Shown here in pieces: positions 5,654 to 12,511 of a DNA stretch of 12,996 bases; the first letter of the stretch is position 1, and each line of letters opens with the position of its first letter. Below the pieces are notes generated by a model, which was given only the letters and a program-made list of their open reading frames with translations, ran no database searches and was not told the origin of the DNA. The position numbers and the translations under genes are program-made. The stretch lies in assembly GCA_036653715.1 (NCBI GenBank), contig JAVVTL010000045.1, positions 1 through 12,996 of the forward strand. Direction: 5' to 3'. The DNA is from Scatomorpha sp036653715. Its GTDB lineage: Bacteria; Bacillota; Clostridia; Oscillospirales; Oscillospiraceae.

Positions 5654-6133
5654 ATGGACACCAGAACAAGTAAGGAAAACTACTATCTCGATATAGCCGA
5701 CGCCGTGCTTGACCGCTCCACCTGCCTGCGCAGGAAATACGGCGCAATCATCGTCAGAAACGACGAGATTTTTTCCACGGGCTATAACGGTGCGCCGCGC
5801 GGCCGCCGCAACTGCACAAATGTCGGCTCCTGTATGCGCGAAGAACTCGGCATACCCTCAGGCCAGCGCTACGAGCTTTGCCGCAGCGTCCACGCCGAGG
5901 CAAACGCCATCATCTCCGCCTCCCGCCGCGACATGCTCGGCGGCACCCTCTATCTCGTCGGACGCGACGCGAAGACCGGCGAGCTGCTTACCGACACCAT
6001 GCCCTGCTCCATGTGCAAAAGACTCATCATCAACTCCGGGCTTTCGCAGGTCGTCCTGCGCACGGGGAAGGAAACCTATCAGACCGTCCGCGTCCGCGAC
6101 TGGGTCTTCAACGACGATTCCCTGCCCGAGTAA
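5654..6133 (+). CDS. Deoxycytidylate (dCMP) deaminase, ComEB-like
   Basis: This 159-residue zinc enzyme of the cytidine/deoxycytidylate deaminase fold should convert dCMP to dUMP, feeding thymidylate synthesis. The catalytic site is complete: H80-A-E82 (SVHAEANAI) and P-C118-S-M-C121 (TMPCSMCKRLIINSGL), with Glu82 as proton shuttle and His/Cys/Cys binding zinc. RRKYGAIIVRNDEIFSTGYNGAPRG and the cysteine-bearing insert (C54, C60, C76) are typical of dCMP rather than tRNA-adenosine deaminases. The ATG is preceded by AGGGGAT 8 bases upstream. The gene diverges from queH and appears to be transcribed alone, ending at a hairpin terminator. In Bacillus the homologue ComEB lies in a competence operon; no competence gene is seen here. 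Confidence 0.95.
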   Translation: MDTRTSKENYYLDIADAVLDRSTCLRRKYGAIIVRNDEIFSTGYNGAPRGRRNCTNVGSCMREELGIPSGQRYELCRSVHAEANAIISASRRDMLGGTLYLVGRDAKTGELLTDTMPCSMCKRLIINSGLSQVVLRTGKETYQTVRVRDWVFNDDSLPE

Positions 6134-6147
6134 CCATCTACATAAAC

Positions 6148-6180
6148 GGCGCGCCGCAAGGACCGACTTTGCAGCGCGCC
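6148..6180 (+). terminator. Hairpin terminator after dCMP deaminase
   Basis: GGCGCGC (6148-6154) pairs with GCGCGCC (6174-6180). After one mismatch a further 6 bp form (6156-6161 with 6167-6172). A broken T-tract, CTCTTTACTCTTT, follows. The position, 15 bases past the stop, fits a terminator of moderate strength. Confidence 0.7.
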
Positions 6181-6227
6181 CTCTTTACTCTTTGCGAAAA
6201 GCTTTTTTTAAAAAATCTTTCCCGACC

Positions 6228-6256
6228 TGCAATAAAATCGGATTCCCCCGCGTTAA
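6228..6256 (+). promoter_or_regulatory. Candidate promoter of the sigma/anti-sigma operon
   Basis: Two readings are possible. TGCAATAA (6228-6235) with CGTTAA (6251-6256) has the spacing and look of an ECF-type promoter, which would mean autoregulation. Alternatively TAAAAT (6233-6238) is a good sigma-A -10 without a recognisable -35 but with A/T-rich DNA upstream. Neither is decisive. Confidence 0.3.
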
Positions 6257-6265
6257 TACAGTGAC

Positions 6266-6271
6266 AGGAGG
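6266..6271 (+). promoter_or_regulatory. Ribosome binding site that sets a TTG start
   Basis: A perfect AGGAGG lies 10 bases before TTG at 6282. No ATG or GTG in frame has a comparable site, so this decides the start of the ECF sigma gene. Confidence 0.7.
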
Positions 6272-6281
6272 CGAGCACGTT

Positions 6282-6845
6282 TTGTTTGAAGTGACGTCCT
6301 ACGAACAAAATAACGCGGCACAGGCCCCGCTTGAAAACTATATAGCAAGCATGGCAAATGGCGACCGCTCGGCTCTCGCCGCTCTCTACAACGAGACAAA
6401 GACCGCGGTCTACGGCTTCGCGCTCTCCATCCTCAAAAACACCGGCGACGCGGAGGATGTGCTGCATGACGCCTATGTAAAGCTCTATCAGGCCGCCCCC
6501 CGCTACCGTGCGGACGGAAAGCCAATGGCATGGATTCTGACGGTGACGAAAAATCTTGCGCTCTCCCTGCTGCGCTCCTCCGCGCACTCGGCGGATGTGC
6601 CGGAGGACGAATGGCAGCTTTTCTACGCGGAAAGCCCCTCCGTCACCACAGAGGACAGAATCGTCCTTGACGCCGCCCTGCTTCGGCTGGGCCAAGAGGA
6701 ACGCCGAATCGTCATGCTCCACGCCGTATCCGGGCTGAAGCATTGCGAGATTGCCGAGCTGCTCTCGCTGCCGCTCTCGACGGTGCTGTCAAAATACAGC
6801 CGCGCCATCAAAAAATTGCAGGAACTCTTAAAGGAGGGGGAATGA
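6282..6845 (+). CDS. ECF-family RNA polymerase sigma factor
   Basis: This 187-residue protein has the two-domain ECF layout. Region sigma-2 (about residues 24-95) includes DAEDVLHDAYVKLY and PMAWILTVTKNLALSLLRS. A short acidic linker follows, then sigma-4 (about 126-184) with the helix-turn-helix LKHCEIAELLSLPLSTVLSKYSRAIKKL. It should direct RNA polymerase to a small regulon when released from its anti-sigma partner. The frame is open far upstream through the dCMP deaminase gene, but sigma homology and the AGGAGG at 6266 point to the TTG at 6282. Its stop overlaps the next ATG (ATGA at 6842-6845). The regulon is unknown. The pairing of an ECF factor with an RsgI-like regulator, rather than a SigI, is notable. 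Confidence 0.91.
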   Translation: MFEVTSYEQNNAAQAPLENYIASMANGDRSALAALYNETKTAVYGFALSILKNTGDAEDVLHDAYVKLYQAAPRYRADGKPMAWILTVTKNLALSLLRSSAHSADVPEDEWQLFYAESPSVTTEDRIVLDAALLRLGQEERRIVMLHAVSGLKHCEIAELLSLPLSTVLSKYSRAIKKLQELLKEGE

Positions 6846-8122
6846 AAATGAACGAACAGGATGTTGAGGCAAGGCTTCGTAAAGCCGTCGCGCATGCCGT
6901 TCCCGATGTGCTTGATGATATCCTCTCCGAATGTGACAACGGGAAAGGAAAGATTATCAATATGAACACCAAAAAAACCAACAGCCGCAAATGGCTCCGC
7001 TACGCCTGCTCCGCAGCGGCGGCGCTCATGCTCGTGACGGGCGGAAGCTTCGCCTACGGCGCCTATCAGGAAACCAAAACCGTGGACTCCATCGTCTCTC
7101 TCGACGTTAACCCGAGCGTCGAGCTGCTCTCCAACAAATTCGACAAGGTCATCGCCGCAAACTCCCTGAACAGCGACGGCGCCGAGATTCTTGAGGGACT
7201 GAAGCTCAAGGGCGTAGACCTCGACACCGCCCTGCGCGCCGTTATCGGCTCCATGGTCGAAAAGGGCTATCTCTCCGAGCTGCAAAACTCCATTCTCCTC
7301 ACCGTCGCCGGCGGCGACGCGCAGAAGAACGCCGAGCTTGAGGAACGCCTGACCCACACCATCGACGGCATCCTGAGCGACAAGGAAGTCACCGGTGCCA
7401 TCCTCGCCCAAACGGATTTGGACGACGCCGACATAAAGCAGATTTCCGAGGCTCTCGCAATCTCCTCCGGCAAGGCCGCGCTCATAAAGAGCCTTGTGGA
7501 CGAGAACGACGACTACACCCTTGAGGAGCTTGCGAAGCTCACCATAAACGAGCTGAATCTCCTCCTTGAAAAAGAAGTCACGCCCGAGGGCATCTCCGTC
7601 ACCGGCTCCGCCAGCGACAAGAACTATATCGGCGGCGACAAGGCGGCAAACGCGGCCCTCGCCCACGCAGGCATCACCGCGGACGGCAAGTTTTATGCGG
7701 GCGTCGAGCTTGACTACGAGGGCGGACGCATGGTCTACGAGGTCGAGTTCTGCGCAGACGGCAAGGACTACGAATACGACGTTGACGCCATAAGCGGCGA
7801 GATAGTCAAGGCTCTCTCCAAGCTAAGCGCCGCCGTCCCCGCGCCGGATGCCGACGATAAGGACGACGAGTGGAAGAATCTCCTGACCGACGCCGTTCAG
7901 AGCGCCGTCAAAATCGGCGAGGAAAAAGCCCGCGAGACCGCCGCTGCCCACGCCGGAGTAATTCTCCCGCCCACCGGCGACATTAACGTGGAGCTTGACG
8001 AGGACGGCAGCACCCCGAAGTACGAGGTCGAGTTCGACGTGGACGGCACCGAATACAGCTACGATATCGACGCCATAACCGGCGCAATCCTTGACCACTT
8101 CTCAAAGCTCGATAAGCACTGA
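6842..8122 (+). CDS. RsgI-type transmembrane anti-sigma factor with PepSY-like domains
   Basis: This 426-residue single-pass membrane protein probably holds the preceding ECF sigma inactive. Residues 1-48 are cytoplasmic and contain the putative sigma-binding helix (VEARLRKAVAHAVPDVLDDIL). A membrane segment spans about 51-75. The outer part begins with the RsgI mark SIVSLDVNPSVELLSNKFDKV (Asn90-Pro91) and an alpha-rich region to about 250. Two PepSY-like repeats follow (about 264-325 and 358-420), both with a YEVEF-x-DG-x-Y-x-YD-x-DAI-x-G core. In Clostridium RsgI proteins the Asn-Pro bond is cut by the protein itself during signalling; the site is intact here. ATG 6842 overlaps the sigma stop. 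ATG 6848 is an alternative, since AAGGAGG at 6831-6837 could serve either. The signal is unknown. Confidence 0.86.
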   Translation: MKMNEQDVEARLRKAVAHAVPDVLDDILSECDNGKGKIINMNTKKTNSRKWLRYACSAAAALMLVTGGSFAYGAYQETKTVDSIVSLDVNPSVELLSNKFDKVIAANSLNSDGAEILEGLKLKGVDLDTALRAVIGSMVEKGYLSELQNSILLTVAGGDAQKNAELEERLTHTIDGILSDKEVTGAILAQTDLDDADIKQISEALAISSGKAALIKSLVDENDDYTLEELAKLTINELNLLLEKEVTPEGISVTGSASDKNYIGGDKAANAALAHAGITADGKFYAGVELDYEGGRMVYEVEFCADGKDYEYDVDAISGEIVKALSKLSAAVPAPDADDKDDEWKNLLTDAVQSAVKIGEEKARETAAAHAGVILPPTGDINVELDEDGSTPKYEVEFDVDGTEYSYDIDAITGAILDHFSKLDKH

Positions 8123-8141
8123 ACCCCCATATAAACACCCT

Positions 8142-8170
8142 GCGCCCCTCAAAATTGAGGGGCGCTTTTT
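8142..8170. terminator. Shared terminator between convergent genes
   Basis: An 11-bp stem (8142-8152 with 8155-8165) is followed by TTTTT on the plus strand, a clear intrinsic terminator for the sigma/anti-sigma operon. The minus-strand hydrolase gene ends 5 bases to the right. On that strand the stem lacks a good T-tract but may still help. Confidence 0.85.
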
Positions 8171-8174
8171 ATCG

Positions 8175-8867
8175 TTATAATTCGCTGTAGCGCTTTAGGA
8201 TTATGCAGAGGTCCTGTCTTGTCAGCTGGGCGCGGAGCTTTAGGTCGCCCTTGGAGTCGCCTATTATCAGCTTGTTTTTTATCGCCCAGGCGACGGAGTC
8301 CTTTGCCCATGCGTCGGGCGTGTTATCGAGTGTCTGCTCCGGCTTTATCGCCTCCGGCATCGTGCCGCCCCCTTCATATATTATATATGGGCATTTGCCC
8401 CAGCTCTTCCACGGTCTTTCCGTCAGCTTTGTCTGCACGACGCCGTATAGGTGACCGCGCGCCTCTATCACGCTGCCGCCGCCGATATACACGCCGACGT
8501 GGTCGGGCTGAAACACCAGCGTCCCCGGCAGCTCGGGGAGCGTGGCTATTGCGCCGCGCTCTTTGCAGGCCGTCAGCATCGAGTCCGCCGAATGGTCCTG
8601 CGCGGCATTGTAGCTCGGCAGAGCGTCCGGCCCCGCGCTCCAGAGATAGCCCTTGATGAGGCCTATGCAATCGTGCACGCGCTTTCCGTATTGGCTCTGC
8701 ATATCCGTCCAGGCGTAATCCCCCGGCAAACGCCCCTTGTTATAGTCGTACAGGGCGGCGCTCGCCGTCTGCCCGAAGGTGCCCATCCAGTACGGTCTGC
8801 CGAGCTGCGCCTTGGCGTAGGCCACGAGGCCGATATTCGTTTTTGCGGGTATATTCGCCATGCTCAT
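8175..8867 (-). CDS. NlpC/P60-type cell-wall hydrolase with SLH-like C terminus
   Basis: From ATG 8867 this is 230 residues. The first 165 or so resemble an NlpC/P60 cysteine peptidase, which cuts peptide links in peptidoglycan. The nucleophile is Cys67 in VHDCIGLIKGYLW, the histidine is His123 in FQPDHVGVYIGGG, and Glu135 in SVIEARG is a candidate third polar residue. Residues about 183-230 (AWAKDSVAWAIKNKLIIGD, then LTRQDLCIILKRY) resemble one SLH-type repeat. I see no signal peptide or membrane segment, so export is unexplained; phage-lysin ancestry would account for it. GGAAGGAAG precedes ATG 8867 closely and ATG 8861 at longer spacing; either could be used. The gene is alone and opposite in strand to its neighbours. 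Confidence 0.85.
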   Translation of the reverse strand: MSMANIPAKTNIGLVAYAKAQLGRPYWMGTFGQTASAALYDYNKGRLPGDYAWTDMQSQYGKRVHDCIGLIKGYLWSAGPDALPSYNAAQDHSADSMLTACKERGAIATLPELPGTLVFQPDHVGVYIGGGSVIEARGHLYGVVQTKLTERPWKSWGKCPYIIYEGGGTMPEAIKPEQTLDNTPDAWAKDSVAWAIKNKLIIGDSKGDLKLRAQLTRQDLCIILKRYSEL

Positions 8868-8889
8868 AACTTCCTTCCGCAATCGCATT

Positions 8890-8912
8890 GGGGCGGCTCG
8901 CGGAGCCTCCCC
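8890..8912 (-). promoter_or_regulatory. Hairpin in the leader of the NlpC/P60 gene
   Basis: GGGG-c-GGCTC (8890-8899) pairs with GAGCC-t-CCCC (8903-8912), a strong 9-bp stem with one mismatch and a 3-base loop. It ends 11-12 bases before the GGAAGGAAG site on the minus strand. No T-tract follows, so control of mRNA stability or ribosome access is more likely than termination. I see no convincing promoter upstream of it. Confidence 0.45.
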
Positions 8913-8983
8913 TCATACATTTATATGCGCACTCGCGACAGACTGCGACAAGCGGAGAGACGGCGATTTTATTTCTGTTTCCT

Positions 8984-9012
8984 TTGACTAAAGCCGCCTT
9001 ATATGTTAAACT
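8984..9012 (+). promoter_or_regulatory. Promoter of the hypB operon
   Basis: TTGACT (8984-8989) and TAAACT (9007-9012) have a 17-bp spacer. The -10 is extended by TG one base before it (TG-t-TAAACT). The start would lie near 9019, leaving a leader of about 100 nt before hypB. Confidence 0.75.
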
Positions 9013-9036
9013 ATGAACGATAATCAGGCTCTTTAT

Positions 9037-9073
9037 GACCAATACCCGTCACCTGTGGCGGAAATGCTTGGTC
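9037..9073 (+). promoter_or_regulatory. Structured element in the hypB leader
   Basis: GACCAA (9037-9042) pairs with TTGGTC (9068-9073). Inside, an asymmetric internal loop leads to CCGTCA/TGGCGG with one G-U pair and a CCTG loop. An A-rich stretch (AAAAAACACAAAAA) follows, and then the hypB binding site AAAGGAAA. The shape suggests a protein- or ligand-binding leader. I cannot match it to a known riboswitch class. Confidence 0.5.
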
Positions 9074-9121
9074 AAAAAACACAAAAATCGGGCAAATACC
9101 CCGTTGTGAAAGGAAATTGAC

Positions 9122-9787
9122 ATGCTAACCACCATTGAAATCAAGCAGAGCGTTTTTGCTGACAATAATCGTGAGGCCGAGAAGCTGCGCGAGCGCCTCA
9201 AAAAAGAAAAAACCTTCCTCCTCAACCTCATGTCCTCCCCCGGCAGCGGCAAGACGACAACTCTCGTCGCCACCATCAAGGCACTGAAGGACGAGCTTCG
9301 CATCGGCGTTATGGAAGCCGATATCGACTCCGACGTGGACGCCTATACCGTTCAGGCCGCCGGAGCAAAGGCCATCCAAATCCACACCGGCGGCATGTGC
9401 CACCTGACCGCCGACATGACCAAACAGGGACTCGACGCCCTCGGCACCGACGACGTTGACCTCGCCATCCTCGAAAATGTCGGCAACCTCGTCTGCCCCG
9501 CAGAGTTCGACACCGGCGCCTCCAAGAGCGCCATGATACTCTCCGTCCCCGAGGGCGACGATAAGCCCCTCAAATATCCCCTCATGTTCACCGTCGTCGA
9601 TATTCTCCTCATAAACAAGCTCGATGTGCTCCCGTACTTCGACTTTGACCTCGAGGCCGTCTGCACGCGCGCAAGAAAGCTCAATCCGAAGCTCGAAATC
9701 ATCCCCATCTCCGCCCGCACCGGCGAGGGCATCGACAAATGGGCGGACTGGCTCCGCCGCCAAACCAAAAACTGGAACGAAAACTAA
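9122..9787 (+). CDS. hypB: Hydrogenase maturation GTPase HypB
   Basis: HypB is a cytoplasmic GTPase that works with HypA to deliver nickel to [NiFe] hydrogenase and in some species urease. In this 221-residue protein the P-loop is SSPGSGKTTT (residues 38-47). The switch and metal site hold C93-H94 (TGGMCHL) and C125 (ENVGNLVCPAEFDTGA), and the guanine-specificity region is LLINKLDVLPYFDFD. There is no histidine-rich N-terminal nickel store, so this is the plain form. AGGA lies 7 bases before the ATG. The gene heads an operon with a large redox protein and hypA. No hydrogenase subunit or other hyp gene lies in the window, so its nickel enzyme must be elsewhere. Confidence 0.96.
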   Translation: MLTTIEIKQSVFADNNREAEKLRERLKKEKTFLLNLMSSPGSGKTTTLVATIKALKDELRIGVMEADIDSDVDAYTVQAAGAKAIQIHTGGMCHLTADMTKQGLDALGTDDVDLAILENVGNLVCPAEFDTGASKSAMILSVPEGDDKPLKYPLMFTVVDILLINKLDVLPYFDFDLEAVCTRARKLNPKLEIIPISARTGEGIDKWADWLRRQTKNWNEN

Positions 9788-9811
9788 AGCTGTTCAGGCT
9801 GTTCAAAAATG

Positions 9812-9822
9812 AAAGGGGAAAG
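9812..9822 (+). promoter_or_regulatory. Ribosome binding site deciding the oxidoreductase start
   Basis: AAAGGGGAAAG stands in front of the ATG at 9827. An in-frame ATG at 9809 has no such site and would put this sequence inside the coding region, so 9827 is preferred. Confidence 0.75.
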
Positions 9823-9826
9823 CACC

Positions 9827-12508
9827 ATGAGACCGATTATTCTCGCGCTTGCCACCAAAATCACCATTGAATGCGGAACCTATACCGGCGTCACCGAGAA
9901 CGACCCCGAATACAAAATCCTCGATCCCGTCCTGACGGATGAGATGGCGGAGATTGCCATGGGCCTCAAGGTCCGCAAAAACGTCACCGCCGCGGAGGTC
10001 GCCAAAAAAGTCCGCAAGCCCCTCGACCGCGTGACAGAGGTGCTTTATGAGCTTGCCGACCTCGGCGTCTGCCGCTACGCGAAAAAGGACGGCGTAGACA
10101 GATTCAATATGCCCATATGGGTTCCCGGCATCATGGAAATGATGGTCGGAAACAAAGAAATGTGCGAGAAATATCCCGTCATCGCCGAGTGCTTTGAAGA
10201 ATATACAAGGCGCAGAATAGCCCCCATCGCCCCCTATGTCCCCGTGGGTCAGGGCATGATGCGCGTCATCCCCGTCGAGATGGCAATAACCAACGACTCC
10301 CGCCGCGGCACCTACGAGGAAATCCACCGCATCGTTGACGCCTCGCACTCCATAGCCGTCACGGACTGCTCCTGCCGCCGCACCCGCCGCCTCATGGGCG
10401 AGGGCTGCGGTCACCTCGAAAAGGACGTCTGCCTTTTCTTCAACGAGGCCGCCGAATACCACATCCGCTCCGGCCACGGCCGCGAGATTGACCGCAAGGA
10501 ATGCTACGAAATCCTCCAGCGCTGCGAGGACAACGGACTTGTCCACGAAATCTCCAACCTCGACCCCGAGACAGGCCCCTCCGCCATCTGCAACTGCTGC
10601 GGCTGCTCCTGCTTCTCCCTGCGCATCGCCCAATACTTCAAAACGCCGGACGTTATCCGCTCCAACTACGTCGCCGAGGTGGACAAGGACAAATGCGTCG
10701 CCTGCGGTCAATGCGTCGAAAACTGCAACCTTGGCGCGCTCAAGCTCGGCCAAAAGCTCTGCGCCGAGTCGAGCAAGGTCGCCGCGCACGAGACGCCGCA
10801 CGACAAATTTTTCTGGGGCAAGAGCAACTTTGAACCCGATTACCGCTACGCCCGCGGCGTGACCGCCGAGGGCGGCACGGCCCCCTGCAAAACCAAATGC
10901 CCCGCTCACATCCCCGTTCAGGGCTACATAAAGCTCGCCTCTCAGGGCCGCTTCGACGAGGCGCTTGAGCTTATCCGCACCGAGAACCCCTTCCCCGCCG
11001 TCTGCGGCCGCATCTGCCCCCGCTTCTGCGAGGAAGCCTGCACCCGCGGCAGCGTGGACTCCCCCGTCGCCATCGACGAGGTCAAAAAATTCCTCGCCCA
11101 GCGCGAGCTTGACCCCGCCACCCGCTTTGTCCCCAAGATGCTTAACCTCACCGGCAAGCCCTTCCCGGAGAAAATCGCCGTCATCGGCGCCGGCCCCGCC
11201 GGACTCTCCTGCGCCTATTATCTCGCGCACTGGGGCTACCCCGTCACCGTCTTCGAAAAGCAAAACACCCTCGGCGGTATGCTCACCATGGGCATCCCCT
11301 CCTTCCGTCTTGAGAAGGACGTCGTCGAGGCGGAGATTGACATACTCAAGACCATGGGCGTCGAATTCAAAACCGGCGTCGAGGTCGGCAGGGACGTCAC
11401 TCTCGACAGCCTCCGCGCGGAGGGCTACAAGGCCTTCTTCGTCGCCATCGGCGCTTGGAAAAGCACCCCCATCGGCTGCGCCGGCGACAAGCTCAAGGGC
11501 GTTTTCTCCGGCATTGAATTTCTGCGTCAGGTTAACACCGGCAAGAAACCCTCCGTCGGCAAATCCGTTGCCGTCGTCGGCGGCGGCAACGTCGCAATCG
11601 ACGTCGCCCGCTCCGCCGTCCGCCTTGGCGCTTCGAGCGTCACCGTCCTCTACCGCCGCACCCGCGAGGAAATGCCGGCGGACGCCGAGGAGCTTGCCGA
11701 GGCAGAGGCCGAGGGCGTCAAATTCATGTACCTCGTCTCCCCCGCCGAAATATGCGGCAGCTTCGGCAAGGCCGGCTCCATAAAGCTTCAGGTCATGGAG
11801 CTTGGCGAAGCCGACGCCTCCGGTCGCCGCAAGCCCGTCGCCGTCGAGGGCAAATTTGAGACGCTCAATGTCGATTCCGTCATCTCCGCCATAGGCCAAT
11901 CCGTGGATTGGGGCGGCCTCCTTGAAGGCTCCTCCGTCAAGACGGGCAGGGGCGACACGGCAGAGGCCGACAGCATCACCTTCCAGACCGCGCAGGCGGA
12001 CGTTTTCGTCGGCGGCGACGTGCTGACGGGCCCGAAGTTCGTCATAGACGCCATTGCCGCAGGCAAGGAGGGCGCCATCTCCATCGGCCGCTTTGTCCAT
12101 GAGGGACAGAGCCTCACCATCGGCCGCCGCGCCAAGGACTATATCGAGTTCGACAAAAACAGCGCCGTCATCGTGGACTATGACCACGCCGTGCGTCAAA
12201 AGGTCGAGCTTGCCGCCGCCAAGGACTCCGCGCACACCTTCAGCGACCTGCGCGGCACCTTCTCCGAGGAACAGGTCAAAAAGGAAACCGAGCGCTGCCT
12301 CGGCTGCGGCGCCACCATCGTTGACCAAAGCAAGTGCGTCGGCTGCGGCGTCTGCACAACCAAGTGCAAGTTTGACGCCATCACCCTCACCCGCGTCACG
12401 AACGAAATCGGCCTGAACTACGAAAAGACCGTCATGAAAACTGCCGGAAACGCCGTCAAGCGCCTCAAAACCATCGCCGTCAAGAAAATCGGCCGCCCCT
12501 CAAATTGA
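9827..12508 (+). CDS. Multidomain Fe-S/FAD NAD(P)H oxidoreductase (GltD-like core)
   Basis: This 893-residue protein is probably a cytoplasmic electron-transfer flavoprotein. Residues 1-95 include a possible winged-helix segment. A cysteine-rich domain follows: CSC at 181-183, C194, C202, and CNCCGCSC at 255-262. A [4Fe-4S] site CVACGQCVENC lies at 290-300. Residues 350-430 form a GltD-type N-terminal Fe-S domain (C354, C358, C393, C397, C401, C405). The FAD fold (AVIGAGPAGL, 451-460), the NAD(P) fold (AVVGGGNVAID, 582-592, with YRRTREEMPA) and GGDVLTGPKFVIDAIAAGKEGA follow. The C terminus has C824-x2-C827 and a [4Fe-4S] set C837, C840, C843, C847. The middle resembles glutamate synthase small subunits and NfnB, but no glutamate synthase large subunit is present. 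Its place between hypB and hypA suggests a link to hydrogenase assembly or to reductant exchange. Partner and substrate are unknown. Confidence 0.9.
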   Translation: MRPIILALATKITIECGTYTGVTENDPEYKILDPVLTDEMAEIAMGLKVRKNVTAAEVAKKVRKPLDRVTEVLYELADLGVCRYAKKDGVDRFNMPIWVPGIMEMMVGNKEMCEKYPVIAECFEEYTRRRIAPIAPYVPVGQGMMRVIPVEMAITNDSRRGTYEEIHRIVDASHSIAVTDCSCRRTRRLMGEGCGHLEKDVCLFFNEAAEYHIRSGHGREIDRKECYEILQRCEDNGLVHEISNLDPETGPSAICNCCGCSCFSLRIAQYFKTPDVIRSNYVAEVDKDKCVACGQCVENCNLGALKLGQKLCAESSKVAAHETPHDKFFWGKSNFEPDYRYARGVTAEGGTAPCKTKCPAHIPVQGYIKLASQGRFDEALELIRTENPFPAVCGRICPRFCEEACTRGSVDSPVAIDEVKKFLAQRELDPATRFVPKMLNLTGKPFPEKIAVIGAGPAGLSCAYYLAHWGYPVTVFEKQNTLGGMLTMGIPSFRLEKDVVEAEIDILKTMGVEFKTGVEVGRDVTLDSLRAEGYKAFFVAIGAWKSTPIGCAGDKLKGVFSGIEFLRQVNTGKKPSVGKSVAVVGGGNVAIDVARSAVRLGASSVTVLYRRTREEMPADAEELAEAEAEGVKFMYLVSPAEICGSFGKAGSIKLQVMELGEADASGRRKPVAVEGKFETLNVDSVISAIGQSVDWGGLLEGSSVKTGRGDTAEADSITFQTAQADVFVGGDVLTGPKFVIDAIAAGKEGAISIGRFVHEGQSLTIGRRAKDYIEFDKNSAVIVDYDHAVRQKVELAAAKDSAHTFSDLRGTFSEEQVKKETERCLGCGATIVDQSKCVGCGVCTTKCKFDAITLTRVTNEIGLNYEKTVMKTAGNAVKRLKTIAVKKIGRPSN

Positions 12509-12511
12509 CCG

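Noticed and set aside
5709..6281. Open frame upstream of and continuous with the ECF sigma gene
   Set aside because: It overlaps the dCMP deaminase gene in another frame, is Ala/Pro/Ser-rich without homology, and crosses the terminator at 6148-6180. Sigma homology begins only after the AGGAGG at 6266.
9013..9120. 35-codon small ORF directly before hypB
   Set aside because: It has no ribosome binding site, its ATG lies upstream of the predicted transcription start, and the stretch forms an RNA stem. Kept as a finding about the leader, not as a gene.
9789..9806. Direct repeat of GCTGTTCA in the hypB-oxidoreductase gap
   Set aside because: There are only two 8-base copies one base apart, with no flanking symmetry; this is easily chance.
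9809..9826. Upstream ATG giving six more residues on the oxidoreductase
   Set aside because: It has no ribosome binding site, and the good site AAAGGGGAAAG lies between the two ATGs.
9803..12328. An 841-codon open frame on the minus strand, antisense to the oxidoreductase
   Set aside because: Its composition (long runs of Gly, Ala, Asp, Val) mirrors the codon bias of the real gene on the other strand, it shows no motif, and the plus frame has clear cofactor sites.
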